Shown piece after piece: positions 1 through 7,198 of a stretch of DNA of 22,752 bases. Each line of letters opens with the position of its first letter. Positions within the stretch are counted from its first letter, which is position 1. The DNA is from CAYJGN01 sp964369635 (GTDB taxonomy: Bacteria; Bacillota; Clostridia; Oscillospirales; Ruminococcaceae), in the NCBI GenBank assembly GCA_964369635.1, contig CAYJGN010000031.1, positions 1 to 22,752 on the forward strand. The letters are read 5' to 3'. The position numbers and the translations under genes are program-made. The notes under the pieces were generated by a model that worked only from the letters and a program-made list of their open reading frames with translations, did not search any database and had not been told where the DNA came from.

Positions 1-118
1 CTTTATCTGCCGCAGGCAGCGCTCAGTCATTCACTCTGTATTGCGGCGCTTCGCTATGATTATTTATAAACTTATCTTAATGCCTTGTCCTCGCCACTGC
101 GTGGCATGCGGGCAAACG
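1..118. repeat. Hairpin-rich intergenic repeat, cut by window start
   Basis: No gene is seen here. The segment carries small hairpins: CTGCC-GCA-GGCAG at 7-19 and GCCAC-TGC-GTGGC at about 93-105. Parts of it recur, on the opposite strand and rearranged, around 1190-1250: a CTTTATCYGCC stretch with its hairpin, and ATTGCGGYGCTTCGCT. This makes it a fragment of a dispersed intergenic repeat continuing left of the window. Confidence 0.5.
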
Positions 119-121
119 GCT

Positions 122-158
122 AATTTATATTATATTTCTTCAAAATATAATATAAATT
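122..158. repeat. Perfect 16-bp AT-only inverted repeat
   Basis: The left arm 122-137 and right arm 143-158 are perfectly complementary, contain only A and T, and enclose a 5-nt loop (CTTCA). It lies 35 bp beyond the stop of the VOC gene and could end its transcript, but there is no T-run after the stem on the minus strand. A terminator role is therefore only a guess; the inverted repeat itself is certain. Confidence 0.6.
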
Positions 159-192
159 TTGCAAAAAGCTATGAGTTGCCATACAAAAACTC

Positions 193-570
193 CTACTTTT
201 CACTCAAAAATTCAATCCTCTCGCCACCAAAACCACGGACAAACGCTATTCGAAGAGGCGCTGGTGGATTTGATGGAAGGGTTATATCAAACGGCTCCAT
301 ATCGGCTGATGCTCCAAGACTTCGCGCCTTTTGATAATCTTTGTCAACATCGCCACTCAGAAAGGCAATATGGATAAATTTTCCATCACTTTCCTCTTCC
401 TTTGCAACACCGAAAATCTCAAGCATACCGCCATCCTCCATCGCAAGCATAGCTCCAGGAGTGCCTCCCTTTTCCCAGCGGCGAATTTCGCTCATCCCAA
501 ACATCTCTTTATAAAAGGCTATTGTCTCTTCAAACTTTGTTGTGTTTAGCGCTATATGATGCAACTTCAT
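193..570 (-). CDS. VOC family (glyoxalase/bleomycin-resistance fold) protein
   Basis: This is a 125-residue single-module vicinal-oxygen-chelate protein. It opens with the family signature MKLHHIALNT, where a His near position 4 is a typical metal ligand, and contains GGMLEIFG and GERIEFLSE segments that supply the acidic ligands of the second and last strands. The family covers lyases, dioxygenases, epimerases and antibiotic-binding proteins, so the substrate cannot be told. An in-frame GTG at 579 could extend it by three residues. The ATG at 570 is preferred because AAGGGTG lies about 6 nt upstream of it and nothing suitable precedes the GTG. The gene stands alone, flanked by repeat-rich DNA on both sides. 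Family confidence is high; function is unknown. Confidence 0.85.
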   Translation of the reverse strand: MKLHHIALNTTKFEETIAFYKEMFGMSEIRRWEKGGTPGAMLAMEDGGMLEIFGVAKEEESDGKFIHIAFLSGDVDKDYQKARSLGASADMEPFDITLPSNPPAPLRIAFVRGFGGERIEFLSEK

Positions 571-660
571 CGGAATCACCCTTTCGTATAATTATTTGTA
601 TTTTCAACAAATTGTATAGTGTTTGTTGCTTTCTTATTTTATTTATATCACATATTAATT

Positions 661-910
661 TTTTTGTAAACATTCTTATTGAGTTTGCTATTTTTTCCGA
701 GGTTTTGGTGGTTTATTTTATTTGAACGGGTTCATATAATGTTTTGTAGGTTCGAGAATTTTTTTATGCTGTTTAATATTTTATCTTTTTATTGTTTTAG
801 GGATTTTGAGGTTTTTGGGTTTAGTTTTTGTGGAGTTTTTTGCTGGTGGTTTTTTTGGTTTAGAGGGTGGGTTTCGGTTTGGAGGGTGGGGTTTCGGTTT
901 GGACGGGGGG
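661..910. other. Keto-rich (G/T) strand-asymmetric tract
   Basis: The plus strand is almost free of C (about 13 in 661-900), and in 781-900 roughly 88% of bases are G or T. Stops are frequent in all frames and I see no protein. The tract ends in a degenerate 19-20 bp tandem repeat (GGTTTGGAGGGTGGGGTTTC type, units starting at 857, 876 and 896) running straight into the cloverleaf element at 911. Confidence 0.6.
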
Positions 911-1002
911 GCGCCGCCGCGCAAAGCCGAAGGCTTTGCTTCGAAGTAGCAAACCTGCGGTTTGCTACTTCACCAAGCGAGCTTGCTCGCTTGCGGCGGC
1001 GC
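911..1002. repeat. Cloverleaf inverted-repeat element A
   Basis: A perfect 10-bp GC-only closing stem (911-920 with 993-1002) encloses three perfect hairpins. Arm 1 is 921-939 (8 bp, loop GAA). Arm 2 is 943-971 (13 bp, loop TGC). Arm 3 is 974-993 (8-9 bp, loop TT). At most three bases are unpaired between helices, so the whole folds as a compact four-way junction. There is no T-run and no ORF. It is one of five such elements in the window. Confidence 0.8.
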
Positions 1003-1029
1003 TGGGCAAGCTGCTAAACCGCATATAGT

Positions 1030-1088
1030 TGACTTCGCTCCCCCTCTCCCTGACTTCGTTCTCCCTCTCCCTGACTTCGTTCTCGATT
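1030..1088. repeat. 21-bp tandem repeat, about 2.7 units
   Basis: Units TGACTTCGCTCCCCCTCTCC(C) at 1030-1050 and a near copy at 1051-1071 are followed by a partial unit from 1072. The array is pyrimidine-rich on the plus strand and flanks cloverleaf element A on the side opposite the G/T-rich tandem repeat. No coding role is seen. Confidence 0.75.
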
Positions 1089-1100
1089 TTTTTCCAAATG

Positions 1101-1123
1101 AAAAAACCGCCCGTAAGGCGGTT
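1101..1123 (-). terminator. Rho-independent terminator-like hairpin
   Basis: On the minus strand a 7-bp stem (1117-1123 with 1105-1111, loop 1112-1116) is followed by a run of T. It would end leftward transcripts that read through from the GNAT gene. Confidence 0.55.
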
Positions 1124-1180
1124 GCTCATAAGGGTAGATTATATCGAAGTTTATCTGCAATTTATCCTGTTATATTGTAT

Positions 1181-1298
1181 GGTCACGGTGAGCGAATGAG
1201 CTCCGCCTGTGGCGGATAAAGCGAATAGAGCGAAGCACCGCAATAAGGAGCAATTAGAGTACTGCGCTAATTGCGACTATATTGCAAGAGGGGTGACC
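1181..1298. repeat. Multi-hairpin intergenic repeat
   Basis: An outer stem GGTCAC/GTGACC (1181-1186 with 1293-1298) encloses several hairpins. These include CGGTG/CACCG (1186-1190 with 1236-1240) closing an inner TCCGCC-TGT-GGCGGA hairpin (1202-1216), and GCAATTAG/CTAATTGC (1250-1257 with 1266-1273). Sequence at about 1190-1250 is shared, inverted and rearranged, with window positions 1-60. It is less compact than the cloverleaf elements and seems a separate family. Confidence 0.5.
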
Positions 1299-1320
1299 GC
1301 AAAGTTTGCATGAATTTAGC

Positions 1321-1340
1321 GGACATGGCAAGCCATGTCC
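1321..1340. repeat. GGACATGGC/GCCATGTCC hairpin
   Basis: A perfect 9-bp stem with a 2-nt loop is followed by CTACATAA. It resembles the short GTAGGGACATGG-type palindromes that I recall as common intergenic repeats in gut Clostridia; that likeness is from memory and was not searched. Confidence 0.45.
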
Positions 1341-1377
1341 CTACATAATACCTTTTAAATTTATGAAGTTTAGCGAT

Positions 1378-1410
1378 AATAAAAATCCGCCATTTTGGCG
1401 GATTTTTATT
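1378..1410. terminator. Bidirectional terminator of the GNAT gene
   Basis: A perfect 14-bp inverted repeat (1378-1391 with 1397-1410, loop ATTTT) has a GC core flanked by A5 and T5, so it can act in both directions. It lies about 90 bp past the stop of the minus-strand acetyltransferase. Confidence 0.8.
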
Positions 1411-1498
1411 ATGCTATATCTAAAATTAAAATTTTGCTAATACCCTTACCAGTAACCGCCCGTAGACGGTTTTGTCTTATGTTATTTTATGATTAATG

Positions 1499-1939
1499 CT
1501 AATTTTCTTCAATCTTATAAACCATCGGTGTGAATCGAATACCGTCTATCTCTTTTTCGCTTTCAGTTGCTTCAAACCCAAGCCGCTTATATACCTCAAC
1601 TGCATAGGGAGATGAATTAACAGTTATCCTCTCTGCGTTGCACCGCTCTTTTATATAATGGAACAGCTTCTTCGCTATTCCTTTTCGGTGATGCTCTTTC
1701 TTAACAAAAAGCATCGTCAGATGACAACCTTTTCCAAGCGCTAAAACCCCTCGAAGCTCTCCATCTGAAAACTCTCCATAAAAAACAAGTGACTCGTCTT
1801 TTGTTGAATTCTTCAAAAACTTTTTAAACGTTTCAACACCATTTTCAGTATAATCGGGTGCTTCAAACTCGCAAAAAACCTTTAGTATGAGTGCTGTTGC
1901 CTCACCGAGCTCAGATATGCGCAGTTTACGAATTTCCAT
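1499..1939 (-). CDS. GNAT family N-acetyltransferase
   Basis: This 146-residue protein is predicted to transfer an acetyl group from acetyl-CoA to an unknown amine. It has the GNAT layout: an N-terminal MEIRKLRISELGEAT strand and helix; a central TMLFVKKEHHRKGIAKKLF segment matching the acetyl-CoA-binding motif A (R-x-x-G-x-A type, here HRKGIA at about 87-92); and a C-terminal YAVEVYKRLGFEAT segment typical of motif B, where the Tyr often acts as the general acid. The length is usual for a single-domain GNAT. GAGGGAG lies 8 nt before the ATG. The gene is a lone unit between a terminator on its left and the thioesterase on its right. The substrate cannot be inferred from sequence or neighbours. 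Confidence 0.88.
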   Translation of the reverse strand: MEIRKLRISELGEATALILKVFCEFEAPDYTENGVETFKKFLKNSTKDESLVFYGEFSDGELRGVLALGKGCHLTMLFVKKEHHRKGIAKKLFHYIKERCNAERITVNSSPYAVEVYKRLGFEATESEKEIDGIRFTPMVYKIEEN

Positions 1940-2066
1940 AATATCCGCTCCCTCGAACTTTTACTATATTATATGCAACCCTTTCATTTATGAACTCATT
2001 TGAGTTCCATTTCGTATAAATAATTGCAAATTATACAATTAGTAATGGAATATTGTCGAAATTTAT

Positions 2067-2768
2067 TTAGAAAAGCTCAATTTTCCCCGTGAAACATTCT
2101 CGCTCACCTATTTTTCCACCGAAAACAAAAGTTCCTTCTGGCTCCTCAATATATTTAATAATAATCTCATCGCCAAGTTTCGCTTCCGCTTTATAGTTTA
2201 TCGAGATGCTTTTAACCATAAGCTCTGCCCTATCAAGGCAGTCGCAGATAATATCTGCATAAACGGTATTGTTTAAGTGCAAATTCGGATCGATATCGCT
2301 ATACCTCACAATGCGACTTTTAAAAACCCCATCGCCCGCGGGGTAGGCTATCTTGTCCGATTTGATATCCATCCGATCTTCCAAAAGGTCGAGATTTTCG
2401 GTAAATTCCGTTGTTTTAACAGGCCTGCGGCTCTGTGTATCAATAAGCGCCCAGTCTGAAACAGCAGTCGCAACCGTCTCTTCACCAACCGAAAAGGTGG
2501 TGAAACGCTCCATTATAACACCCCGAGGCTTTGGCGCAAAGGTATAAAGCTTTACACTATCTTTATATACAATCGGCCGCTTGAAGACAATTTTCGATTT
2601 GGTCAGGATAAACAGGCGGTTAATTTTGAGCATCTCTTCGCGGACAAATCCCATCCGCTCGCCATCAGCTGTCCCCATATGCTGAACCATTCGAAGCGCC
2701 GTAGACATTTTTAGTCTACCGCCGCCATCTGTATGGTAGGTTTTTATCTCTTCTCTACTTGATAACAT
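2067..2768 (-). CDS. Acyl-ACP thioesterase (FatA/TesA-like, PF01643 type)
   Basis: This 233-residue double-hotdog protein is expected to release fatty acids from acyl carrier protein in the cytoplasm. The first hotdog starts near residue 6 (EEIKTYHTDGGGRLKMSTAL), and the second holds the family signature RYSDIDPNLHLNNTVYADI near residue 155, where the N-x-H pair fits the known catalytic Asn/His of these enzymes. The length matches bacterial members. The ATG lies inside the end of serS and the reading frames overlap by 14 bp. There is no strong ribosome binding site, so translation is probably coupled to serS. A later Met would cut into the first hotdog. The physiological role in bacteria (free fatty acid release, lipid tuning) is not established by the context. 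Confidence 0.85.
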   Translation of the reverse strand: MLSSREEIKTYHTDGGGRLKMSTALRMVQHMGTADGERMGFVREEMLKINRLFILTKSKIVFKRPIVYKDSVKLYTFAPKPRGVIMERFTTFSVGEETVATAVSDWALIDTQSRRPVKTTEFTENLDLLEDRMDIKSDKIAYPAGDGVFKSRIVRYSDIDPNLHLNNTVYADIICDCLDRAELMVKSISINYKAEAKLGDEIIIKYIEEPEGTFVFGGKIGERECFTGKIELF

Positions 2769-4026
2769 CGCAATTCAAATACTTTCTCAAAACTTCTGGT
2801 ACAGTTACGCTTCCGTCGGCATTCTGATAGTTCTCCAAAACAGCGGCAGTTGTTCTACCAAGAGCAAGTCCTGAACCGTTTAGCGTATGGACAAACTCAG
2901 GCTTCTCACCCTCTGCTCTTCTGAATTTTATATTTGCTCTTCTCGCCTGATAGTCAACAAAGTTTGAGCAAGATGAAATCTCGGTATATCTATTATAGCT
3001 TGGAAGCCAAACTTCTATATCATATGTCTTTGCAGATGAGAAGCCAAGGTCACCACCGCAAAGTGCAACTGTTCTGTAAGGCAGACCAAGCAGCTGCAAC
3101 GCTTTTTCAGCATCTGCAGTTAAACGCTCAAGCTCATCAAAGCTTTGCTCTGGTGTTGTGAATTTAACAAGCTCAACCTTCTGGAACTGATGCTCGCGGA
3201 TAAGTCCTCTTGTATCACGCCCAGCACTTCCGCCCTCAGCTCTAAAGCAGGCGCTAAATGCGCAGTGGCGAATTGGTAGGCTCTCAGCCTTTAGTATCTC
3301 ATCGCGGTACATATTAGTAACCGGCACTTCGGCAGTCGGGATAAGGAAATAGTCAACTCCCTCAAGTTTAAACATATCTTCTTCAAACTTTGGCAGCTGT
3401 CCTGTTCCTGTCATCGAAGCTCTGTTTACCATAAATGGTGGAAAAACCTCGGTATATCCGCTCTCATAGTGCAAATCGAGGTAGAAATTCATTATAGCTC
3501 GCTCAAGTCTTGCCCCTGCACCCTTATAGAAATGAAATCTCGAACCGGTAACTTTCGCCGCTCTCTCAGGGTCTAAGATATCAAGCGATTTTCCTATCTC
3601 CCAGTGCGGTTTTGGCTCAAAATCAAATTTTTTCGGCTCACCAAATCTGCGCACCTCAACATTTTGCTCACTGTCTGCACCATCAGGTGTTGAGCTATCT
3701 GGAATATTTGGGATTGAATATAAAAGATCTGCTATCTCTGCCTCAACCTCTGCAAGGATTGCGCCAATCTCTTTTCCCTTCGCCGCAATCTCTTTCATCT
3801 CTTCCATAACTGCGCTCGTATCTTTGCCCTCTTTTTTCATAGCAGGTATCATCTTCGATACCTCATTTTGGCGAGCTTTTAGGCTGTCATTCTCTGTTCC
3901 AAGCTCTCTTCTTTTAGCATCGAGCGAAACAAGTTTTTCAACTGTTGGCCTAAAATCCGCATTTCTCTTTTTTAGTCCCTCGATAACCGCTTCAGGGTTA
4001 TTTCTTATATCTCTAATATCAAGCAT
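2755..4026 (-). CDS. serS: Serine--tRNA ligase
   Basis: This 423-residue class II aminoacyl-tRNA synthetase charges tRNA-Ser (and tRNA-Sec where present) with serine. Residues about 25-105 form the long N-terminal coiled-coil arm that grips the variable arm of tRNA-Ser. The catalytic domain shows the TAEVP serine-pocket segment (near 232), motif 2 FRAEGGSAGRDTRG (261-274) and motif 3 NGSGLALGR (383-391). The protein is full length. An ATG at 4038 would add MENK, but the ATG at 4026 gives the canonical MLDI start and is preceded by GGAG at 6-nt spacing, while the first ATG has none. It follows parB after a 186-bp gap. No T-box leader motif was found in that gap. Confidence 0.97.
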   Translation of the reverse strand: MLDIRDIRNNPEAVIEGLKKRNADFRPTVEKLVSLDAKRRELGTENDSLKARQNEVSKMIPAMKKEGKDTSAVMEEMKEIAAKGKEIGAILAEVEAEIADLLYSIPNIPDSSTPDGADSEQNVEVRRFGEPKKFDFEPKPHWEIGKSLDILDPERAAKVTGSRFHFYKGAGARLERAIMNFYLDLHYESGYTEVFPPFMVNRASMTGTGQLPKFEEDMFKLEGVDYFLIPTAEVPVTNMYRDEILKAESLPIRHCAFSACFRAEGGSAGRDTRGLIREHQFQKVELVKFTTPEQSFDELERLTADAEKALQLLGLPYRTVALCGGDLGFSSAKTYDIEVWLPSYNRYTEISSCSNFVDYQARRANIKFRRAEGEKPEFVHTLNGSGLALGRTTAAVLENYQNADGSVTVPEVLRKYLNCDVIK

Positions 4027-4212
4027 TTTATTCTCCATTCTATTTTTATTTTCTGTTTTACTGCTTTTTATCTATTCTATTAAAGTTAGGCTGTGCACCT
4101 ACTACCTTTTTGGTATCATCTCTGCTCTCACTACCCTGTTTGGCAATCGAATTGTCCATGCCGCCTTTGGGTTTAGCTCAGCTCATGTCGCCCTTTTGGT
4201 TTGGCAGAGCTT
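4027..4212 (-). other. parB-serS intergenic with degenerate repeats and a doubtful small ORF
   Basis: This leader of serS has four loosely similar blocks on the minus strand, each starting with a variant of CCAAA-n-AGG. A 33-codon ORF (4159 down to 4058, starting MDNSIAKQGSES) is possible, but it lacks a properly spaced ribosome binding site and is not a firm gene. No T-box consensus and no clear terminator were seen. Confidence 0.3.
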
Positions 4213-5061
4213 TTACTTATTTTTCCCCTCTGATAGCTTGTTTGCAAAGTTCATCAGCTCATCATCTGAAAGAAATTCTATCGAGATAACTCCCGTCTTC
4301 CCTTTCCGTCGCACTTCTATCTTTCTGCCAAGCGCCTCGGAAAGCGAGATTTCAACTTCGCGGTAAATCGTTTTTTTAACGGAAACTTTCTTTGTTTTCT
4401 TCTCTGCGCAGAGCAGCTTGCAATAAACCTCAAGAGCCCTTACCGACATATTTTTTTCAATCACTTCCGCCGCAACTTTTTCAGTTAAGTCGGTTGGGAG
4501 CGTTAGAAGAGCTCGTCCGTGTCCTGCTGATAATTTGTTTTCCGCTATTAGCTCAACAACGGTATCAGGTAGCGCTAATAGCCTTAATGAGTTTGTTATT
4601 GCCGAGCGGCTTTTCGAAACTCTGTTTGCAACATCTTCCTGCTTTAGTGAAAACTCCTCTATTAACTGCGAGTACCCTCTCGCCTCTTCAATAGCATTTA
4701 AGTCCTCACGCTGTAGATTTTCTATCAGAGTTAGCTCCATTGCCTCTTTTTTATCGACCGATAGGATAACAACCGGCAGTTTTCGAAGTCCCGCCATTCT
4801 CGCCGCCCTATATCTGCGCTCACCTGCTATAATTTCATAGCTTCCGTCAATTAAACCACGAACGGCAAGCGGCTGGATTATTCCATGCATCTTTATGCTA
4901 TCTGCAAGCTCTGCAAGCGCCTCATCTTCAAAATTCTGCCTTGGTTGTCCTCTATTTGGGTTTATCTCATCAATAGATAGCTCAACTACCGCTCCTTTTT
5001 CGGATGTATTATTAATGAAAAGGGCATCAAGACCTCTTCCAAGTCCTTTTTTCTTCGGCAC
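4213..5061 (-). CDS. parB: Chromosome partitioning protein ParB (Spo0J)
   Basis: This 282-residue CTP-dependent DNA clamp loads at parS and spreads to build the partition complex. It has an N-terminal MPKKKGLGRGLDALF tail (ParA-stimulating type), the CTP-binding motifs GERRYRA (80-86) and ENLQRE (114-119), a helix-turn-helix (about 140-165) and a C-terminal dimer domain. The four positions that separate ParB from Noc specificity in published work (Caulobacter 173, 179, 184, 201) are Arg152, Ser158, Ala163 and Gly180, a ParB-type set apart from Ser in place of Thr. The start is GTG, 2 bp after the parA stop. Its ribosome binding site GGAGGGGAG is made from the last codons (Gly-Gly-Glu) of parA, so the two are coupled. 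Two parS sites lie upstream of parA. Confidence 0.97.
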   Translation of the reverse strand: MPKKKGLGRGLDALFINNTSEKGAVVELSIDEINPNRGQPRQNFEDEALAELADSIKMHGIIQPLAVRGLIDGSYEIIAGERRYRAARMAGLRKLPVVILSVDKKEAMELTLIENLQREDLNAIEEARGYSQLIEEFSLKQEDVANRVSKSRSAITNSLRLLALPDTVVELIAENKLSAGHGRALLTLPTDLTEKVAAEVIEKNMSVRALEVYCKLLCAEKKTKKVSVKKTIYREVEISLSEALGRKIEVRRKGKTGVISIEFLSDDELMNFANKLSEGKNK

Positions 5062-5063
5062 AG

Positions 5064-5834
5064 TTACTCCCCTCCATTCTTCTTTAGAAATTCTTCGGCA
5101 AATTCGCTGTAAAAAACAGCTCCTTTACTACTGCTATCATAATAGATAATAGGTTCTCCAAAGCTTGGCGCCTCCGAAAGTCTAACATTACGAGGTATTG
5201 CCGTCTTGTAAACCTTACCCGGAAAATATTTCTTAACCTCTGCCACAACCTGCATTGTTAGGTTTAGTCTGCCGTCATACATCGTAAATAGCACTCCCTC
5301 TATCTCGATATGCGGATTATACAGCCTTTTAACCTGTCTTATTGTTCCAACAAGCTGACTTAAACCCTCAAGCGCATAAAATTCACTTTGAATAGGTATT
5401 AGAACGCTATCGCAACAGGTTAGCGCATTTAGCGTTAGAAGACCAAGCGAAGGCGGACAGTCGATAAATATATAGTCATACTCCTCGCGAACAGGCCAAA
5501 GCACCTTTTTCAGCGCATTTTGTCTCTCATTTTTCTCCGATAAAACAAGCTCTGCACCCGCTAAATCAAGACTGCAAGGAACAATCGATACATTCTTAAA
5601 CGCTGTTTTAACAGCACTCTTTTCGATAGGAGTTCCCTCTATAATATTGTCATAAATCGAGTATTTAACCTGTTGTTTATCAACTCCGAACCCACTTGTT
5701 GAGTTACCTTGAGGGTCGATATCAACAAGCAAAACCCGACTCCCCAATGCACCAACACACGCAGCTAAGTTTACGGCGGTCGTCGTTTTTCCGACACCAC
5801 CCTTTTGGTTGGAAATAGCAATTATCTTTCCCAT
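5064..5834 (-). CDS. parA: Chromosome partitioning ATPase ParA (Soj)
   Basis: This 256-residue Walker-type ATPase drives origin segregation with ParB and in Bacillus also modulates DnaA. A deviant Walker A KGGVGKTT with the signature Lys sits at 11-18, the A' region DIDPQGN near 40, and Walker B YIFIDCPPSLG near 120. Length and start match Soj; it lacks the N-terminal DNA-binding extension of plasmid ParA. GGAGG lies 4 nt before the ATG. It is the first gene of a parA-parB unit that probably runs on through serS and the thioesterase. An extended -10 element and a parS site lie just upstream, so ParB binding may affect its own operon. Confidence 0.97.
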   Translation of the reverse strand: MGKIIAISNQKGGVGKTTTAVNLAACVGALGSRVLLVDIDPQGNSTSGFGVDKQQVKYSIYDNIIEGTPIEKSAVKTAFKNVSIVPCSLDLAGAELVLSEKNERQNALKKVLWPVREEYDYIFIDCPPSLGLLTLNALTCCDSVLIPIQSEFYALEGLSQLVGTIRQVKRLYNPHIEIEGVLFTMYDGRLNLTMQVVAEVKKYFPGKVYKTAIPRNVRLSEAPSFGEPIIYYDSSSKGAVFYSEFAEEFLKKNGGE

Positions 5835-5864
5835 AAATCCTCCGATTCTATTTTTCTGTTTTTT

Positions 5865-5893
5865 ATTATAGCATAGATGACAGAGAGATTAAA
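5865..5893 (-). promoter_or_regulatory. Probable parA promoter
   Basis: On the minus strand an extended -10, TGCTATAAT (TATAAT at 5865-5870), lies 30 bp before the start codon. The -35 position at 17-bp spacing reads TTTAAT and is poor, which is typical where an extended -10 is used. The first parS centre is about 50 bp upstream of the -10. Confidence 0.6.
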
Positions 5894-5910
5894 GTGCAAA
5901 TATTCGATAA

Positions 5911-5926
5911 TGTTTCACGTGAAACA
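5911..5926. promoter_or_regulatory. parS site 1
   Basis: This is a perfect 16-bp match to the palindrome TGTTTCACGTGAAACA, the ParB loading site conserved across Bacillota. It lies upstream of the parA promoter. Confidence 0.97.
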
Positions 5927-5999
5927 TTATAATTTTTTGTAACTTCTTTCGTTTTAGATTAGTTTGCGGATAAATTTAAAATTTAAATGATAAATTTGA

Positions 6000-6015
6000 T
6001 GTTTCACGTGAAACA
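6000..6015. promoter_or_regulatory. parS site 2
   Basis: This is a second perfect TGTTTCACGTGAAACA, 89 bp from the first. Paired parS sites next to parAB are a usual arrangement and place this region in the origin-proximal partition zone. Confidence 0.97.
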
Positions 6016-6106
6016 TTATACCTTGAAGAGGGGGTTTTAGAGCGGAAAGTTAGGGGAGAGAATTCAAGTCAGACAGATAAGCAAAAATTTAAAGATGGGT
6101 GTGTTT

Positions 6107-6189
6107 CCGCGCCCGCACCCGCCGATGAAATCGGCGAAAAGCCATTTTAATGGCTTTAAACGAGCAAAGCTCGTTTGGTGCGGGCGCGG
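6107..6189. repeat. Cloverleaf inverted-repeat element B
   Basis: The closing stem is 13 bp, perfect and GC-rich (6107-6119 with 6177-6189). Arm 1 is CGCCGAT-GAA-ATCGGCG (6120-6136). Arm 2 is AAAGCCATT-TT-AATGGCTTT (6138-6157). Arm 3 is AAACGAGC-AAA-GCTCGTTT (6158-6176). Only one junction base (6137) is unpaired, so this is the cleanest of the five elements. It lies between parS site 2 and the noc terminator. There is no ORF and no T-run. Confidence 0.85.
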
Positions 6190-6317
6190 GCAGGAGCATT
6201 GTCGCAATAATAAACAGTTAAAACCAATCGCAACTTTTCGCTTCTCGAATTGAAAAAATCAAAAAAAGATACTAAACAAAAACTAAAAAATAAAATAAAT
6301 CTCATTTTTAAAAGAAA

Positions 6318-6359
6318 ACACCCAAAAAGGCCGAAACGAATTTCGACCTTTTTGGGTGT
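6318..6359 (-). terminator. noc terminator
   Basis: On the minus strand a perfect 13-bp stem (6347-6359 with 6318-6330) is topped by an inner GAAA/TTTC hairpin and followed by TTTTCTTTT. It lies 40 bp past the noc stop. Confidence 0.85.
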
Positions 6360-6400
6360 GTAATTTTTGGGGGGATCGGATATTTAAACCGCTATACGGT

Positions 6401-7198
6401 CTAAAGCTTTTCTATGGGCATAACTTTTGGTATTAAAACCTTGTATTCAATATAATTCTCAGTTTCACTTGTCGAAACCTCGCTGTGAAGCCCGTTTTTC
6501 TCAAGATTTTTAAGGGTCTTATCAATTGTGTTTATAAAAATTCTGATGTCAGAAAAAACTCTTTTGCGAATTGGTTTATCAGCTTTGCTCCATATGTACT
6601 TCTCTATAAGCTCTTCTGTCTTCGCAACGTTTAATTTCTGCCGCCCAATCCTCTCTATTAAACGCAACCTATCCTTCTCACTCGAAACCTTAAGCAACGC
6701 CCGCCCATGCCTCTCAGTCAACCCATATGAGAGCAGTAATTCAATATGCTCTTTGGGCAGTCTTAAAATACGAAGTTTGTTCGCGACCGCTGGCTGGCTT
6801 TTACCGAGTTCTTTCGCCGCCTGTTCTTGCGTTAAGCTATACTTGTCAATTATCCTCTCGATAGCTATTGCCTCATCATAAAAATTGAGGTTTTCTCTTT
6901 GTAAATTCTCAACAAGGCTTAAAATAGCACTTCTCTGCTCATCTGCACCAACAACAATACACGGAACTTTGCGAAGTCCTGCCATTTTAGCGGCTCGAAG
7001 CCTTCGCTCACCTGCTATAAGCGTATAGCAGGCACCGTTTCTGTTGACCGAGAGTGGTTGCAGAATGCCGTTCTCGCGAATAGAAGATGCAAGACTCTCA
7101 AGCTCTGGCACCGAAAAAACTCTTCGCGGTTGATTAATCGACGGTTCAATCTTATCAACAGCTATCATTATAACCTTCGCAACGCAACTGTCAAACAT
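6401..7198 (-). CDS. noc: Nucleoid occlusion protein Noc (ParB paralogue)
   Basis: This 265-residue CTP-binding ParB-family protein is expected to bind Noc sites and keep the division septum off the nucleoid. It has GERRLRA and ENLQREN CTP motifs and a helix-turn-helix. The Noc/ParB specificity positions (Caulobacter 173, 179, 184, 201) are Gln135, Lys141, Arg146 and Arg163; Noc is Gln, Lys, Lys, Arg, so this is a Noc-type set. The C-terminal part FSDIRIFINTI resembles Bacillus Noc. A TTG at 7213 could start five codons earlier, but the ribosome binding site GGAGGAG sits inside that stretch, 6 nt before the ATG at 7198. With this start only about 12 residues precede the ParB-like core, so the long N-terminal membrane-targeting helix known in Bacillus is absent or greatly reduced. 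Confidence 0.9.
   Translation of the reverse strand: MFDSCVAKVIMIAVDKIEPSINQPRRVFSVPELESLASSIRENGILQPLSVNRNGACYTLIAGERRLRAAKMAGLRKVPCIVVGADEQRSAILSLVENLQRENLNFYDEAIAIERIIDKYSLTQEQAAKELGKSQPAVANKLRILRLPKEHIELLLSYGLTERHGRALLKVSSEKDRLRLIERIGRQKLNVAKTEELIEKYIWSKADKPIRKRVFSDIRIFINTIDKTLKNLEKNGLHSEVSTSETENYIEYKVLIPKVMPIEKL

Noticed and set aside
679..1219. Plus-strand ORFs through the G/T-rich tract and element A
   Set aside because: Composition is low-complexity Phe/Trp/Gly from T/G runs, they pass through palindromes and tandem repeats, and they lack proper translation starts.
2081..2096. parS-like sequence (13 of 16 matches) at the end of the thioesterase gene
   Set aside because: Three mismatches, including the left half-site core, and it lies in coding sequence whose residues explain it. 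Chance similarity is more likely than a functional site.
4040..4210. T-box riboswitch for serS
   Set aside because: The conserved T-box core (AGGGTGGNACCGCG-like) and a following terminator are not present.
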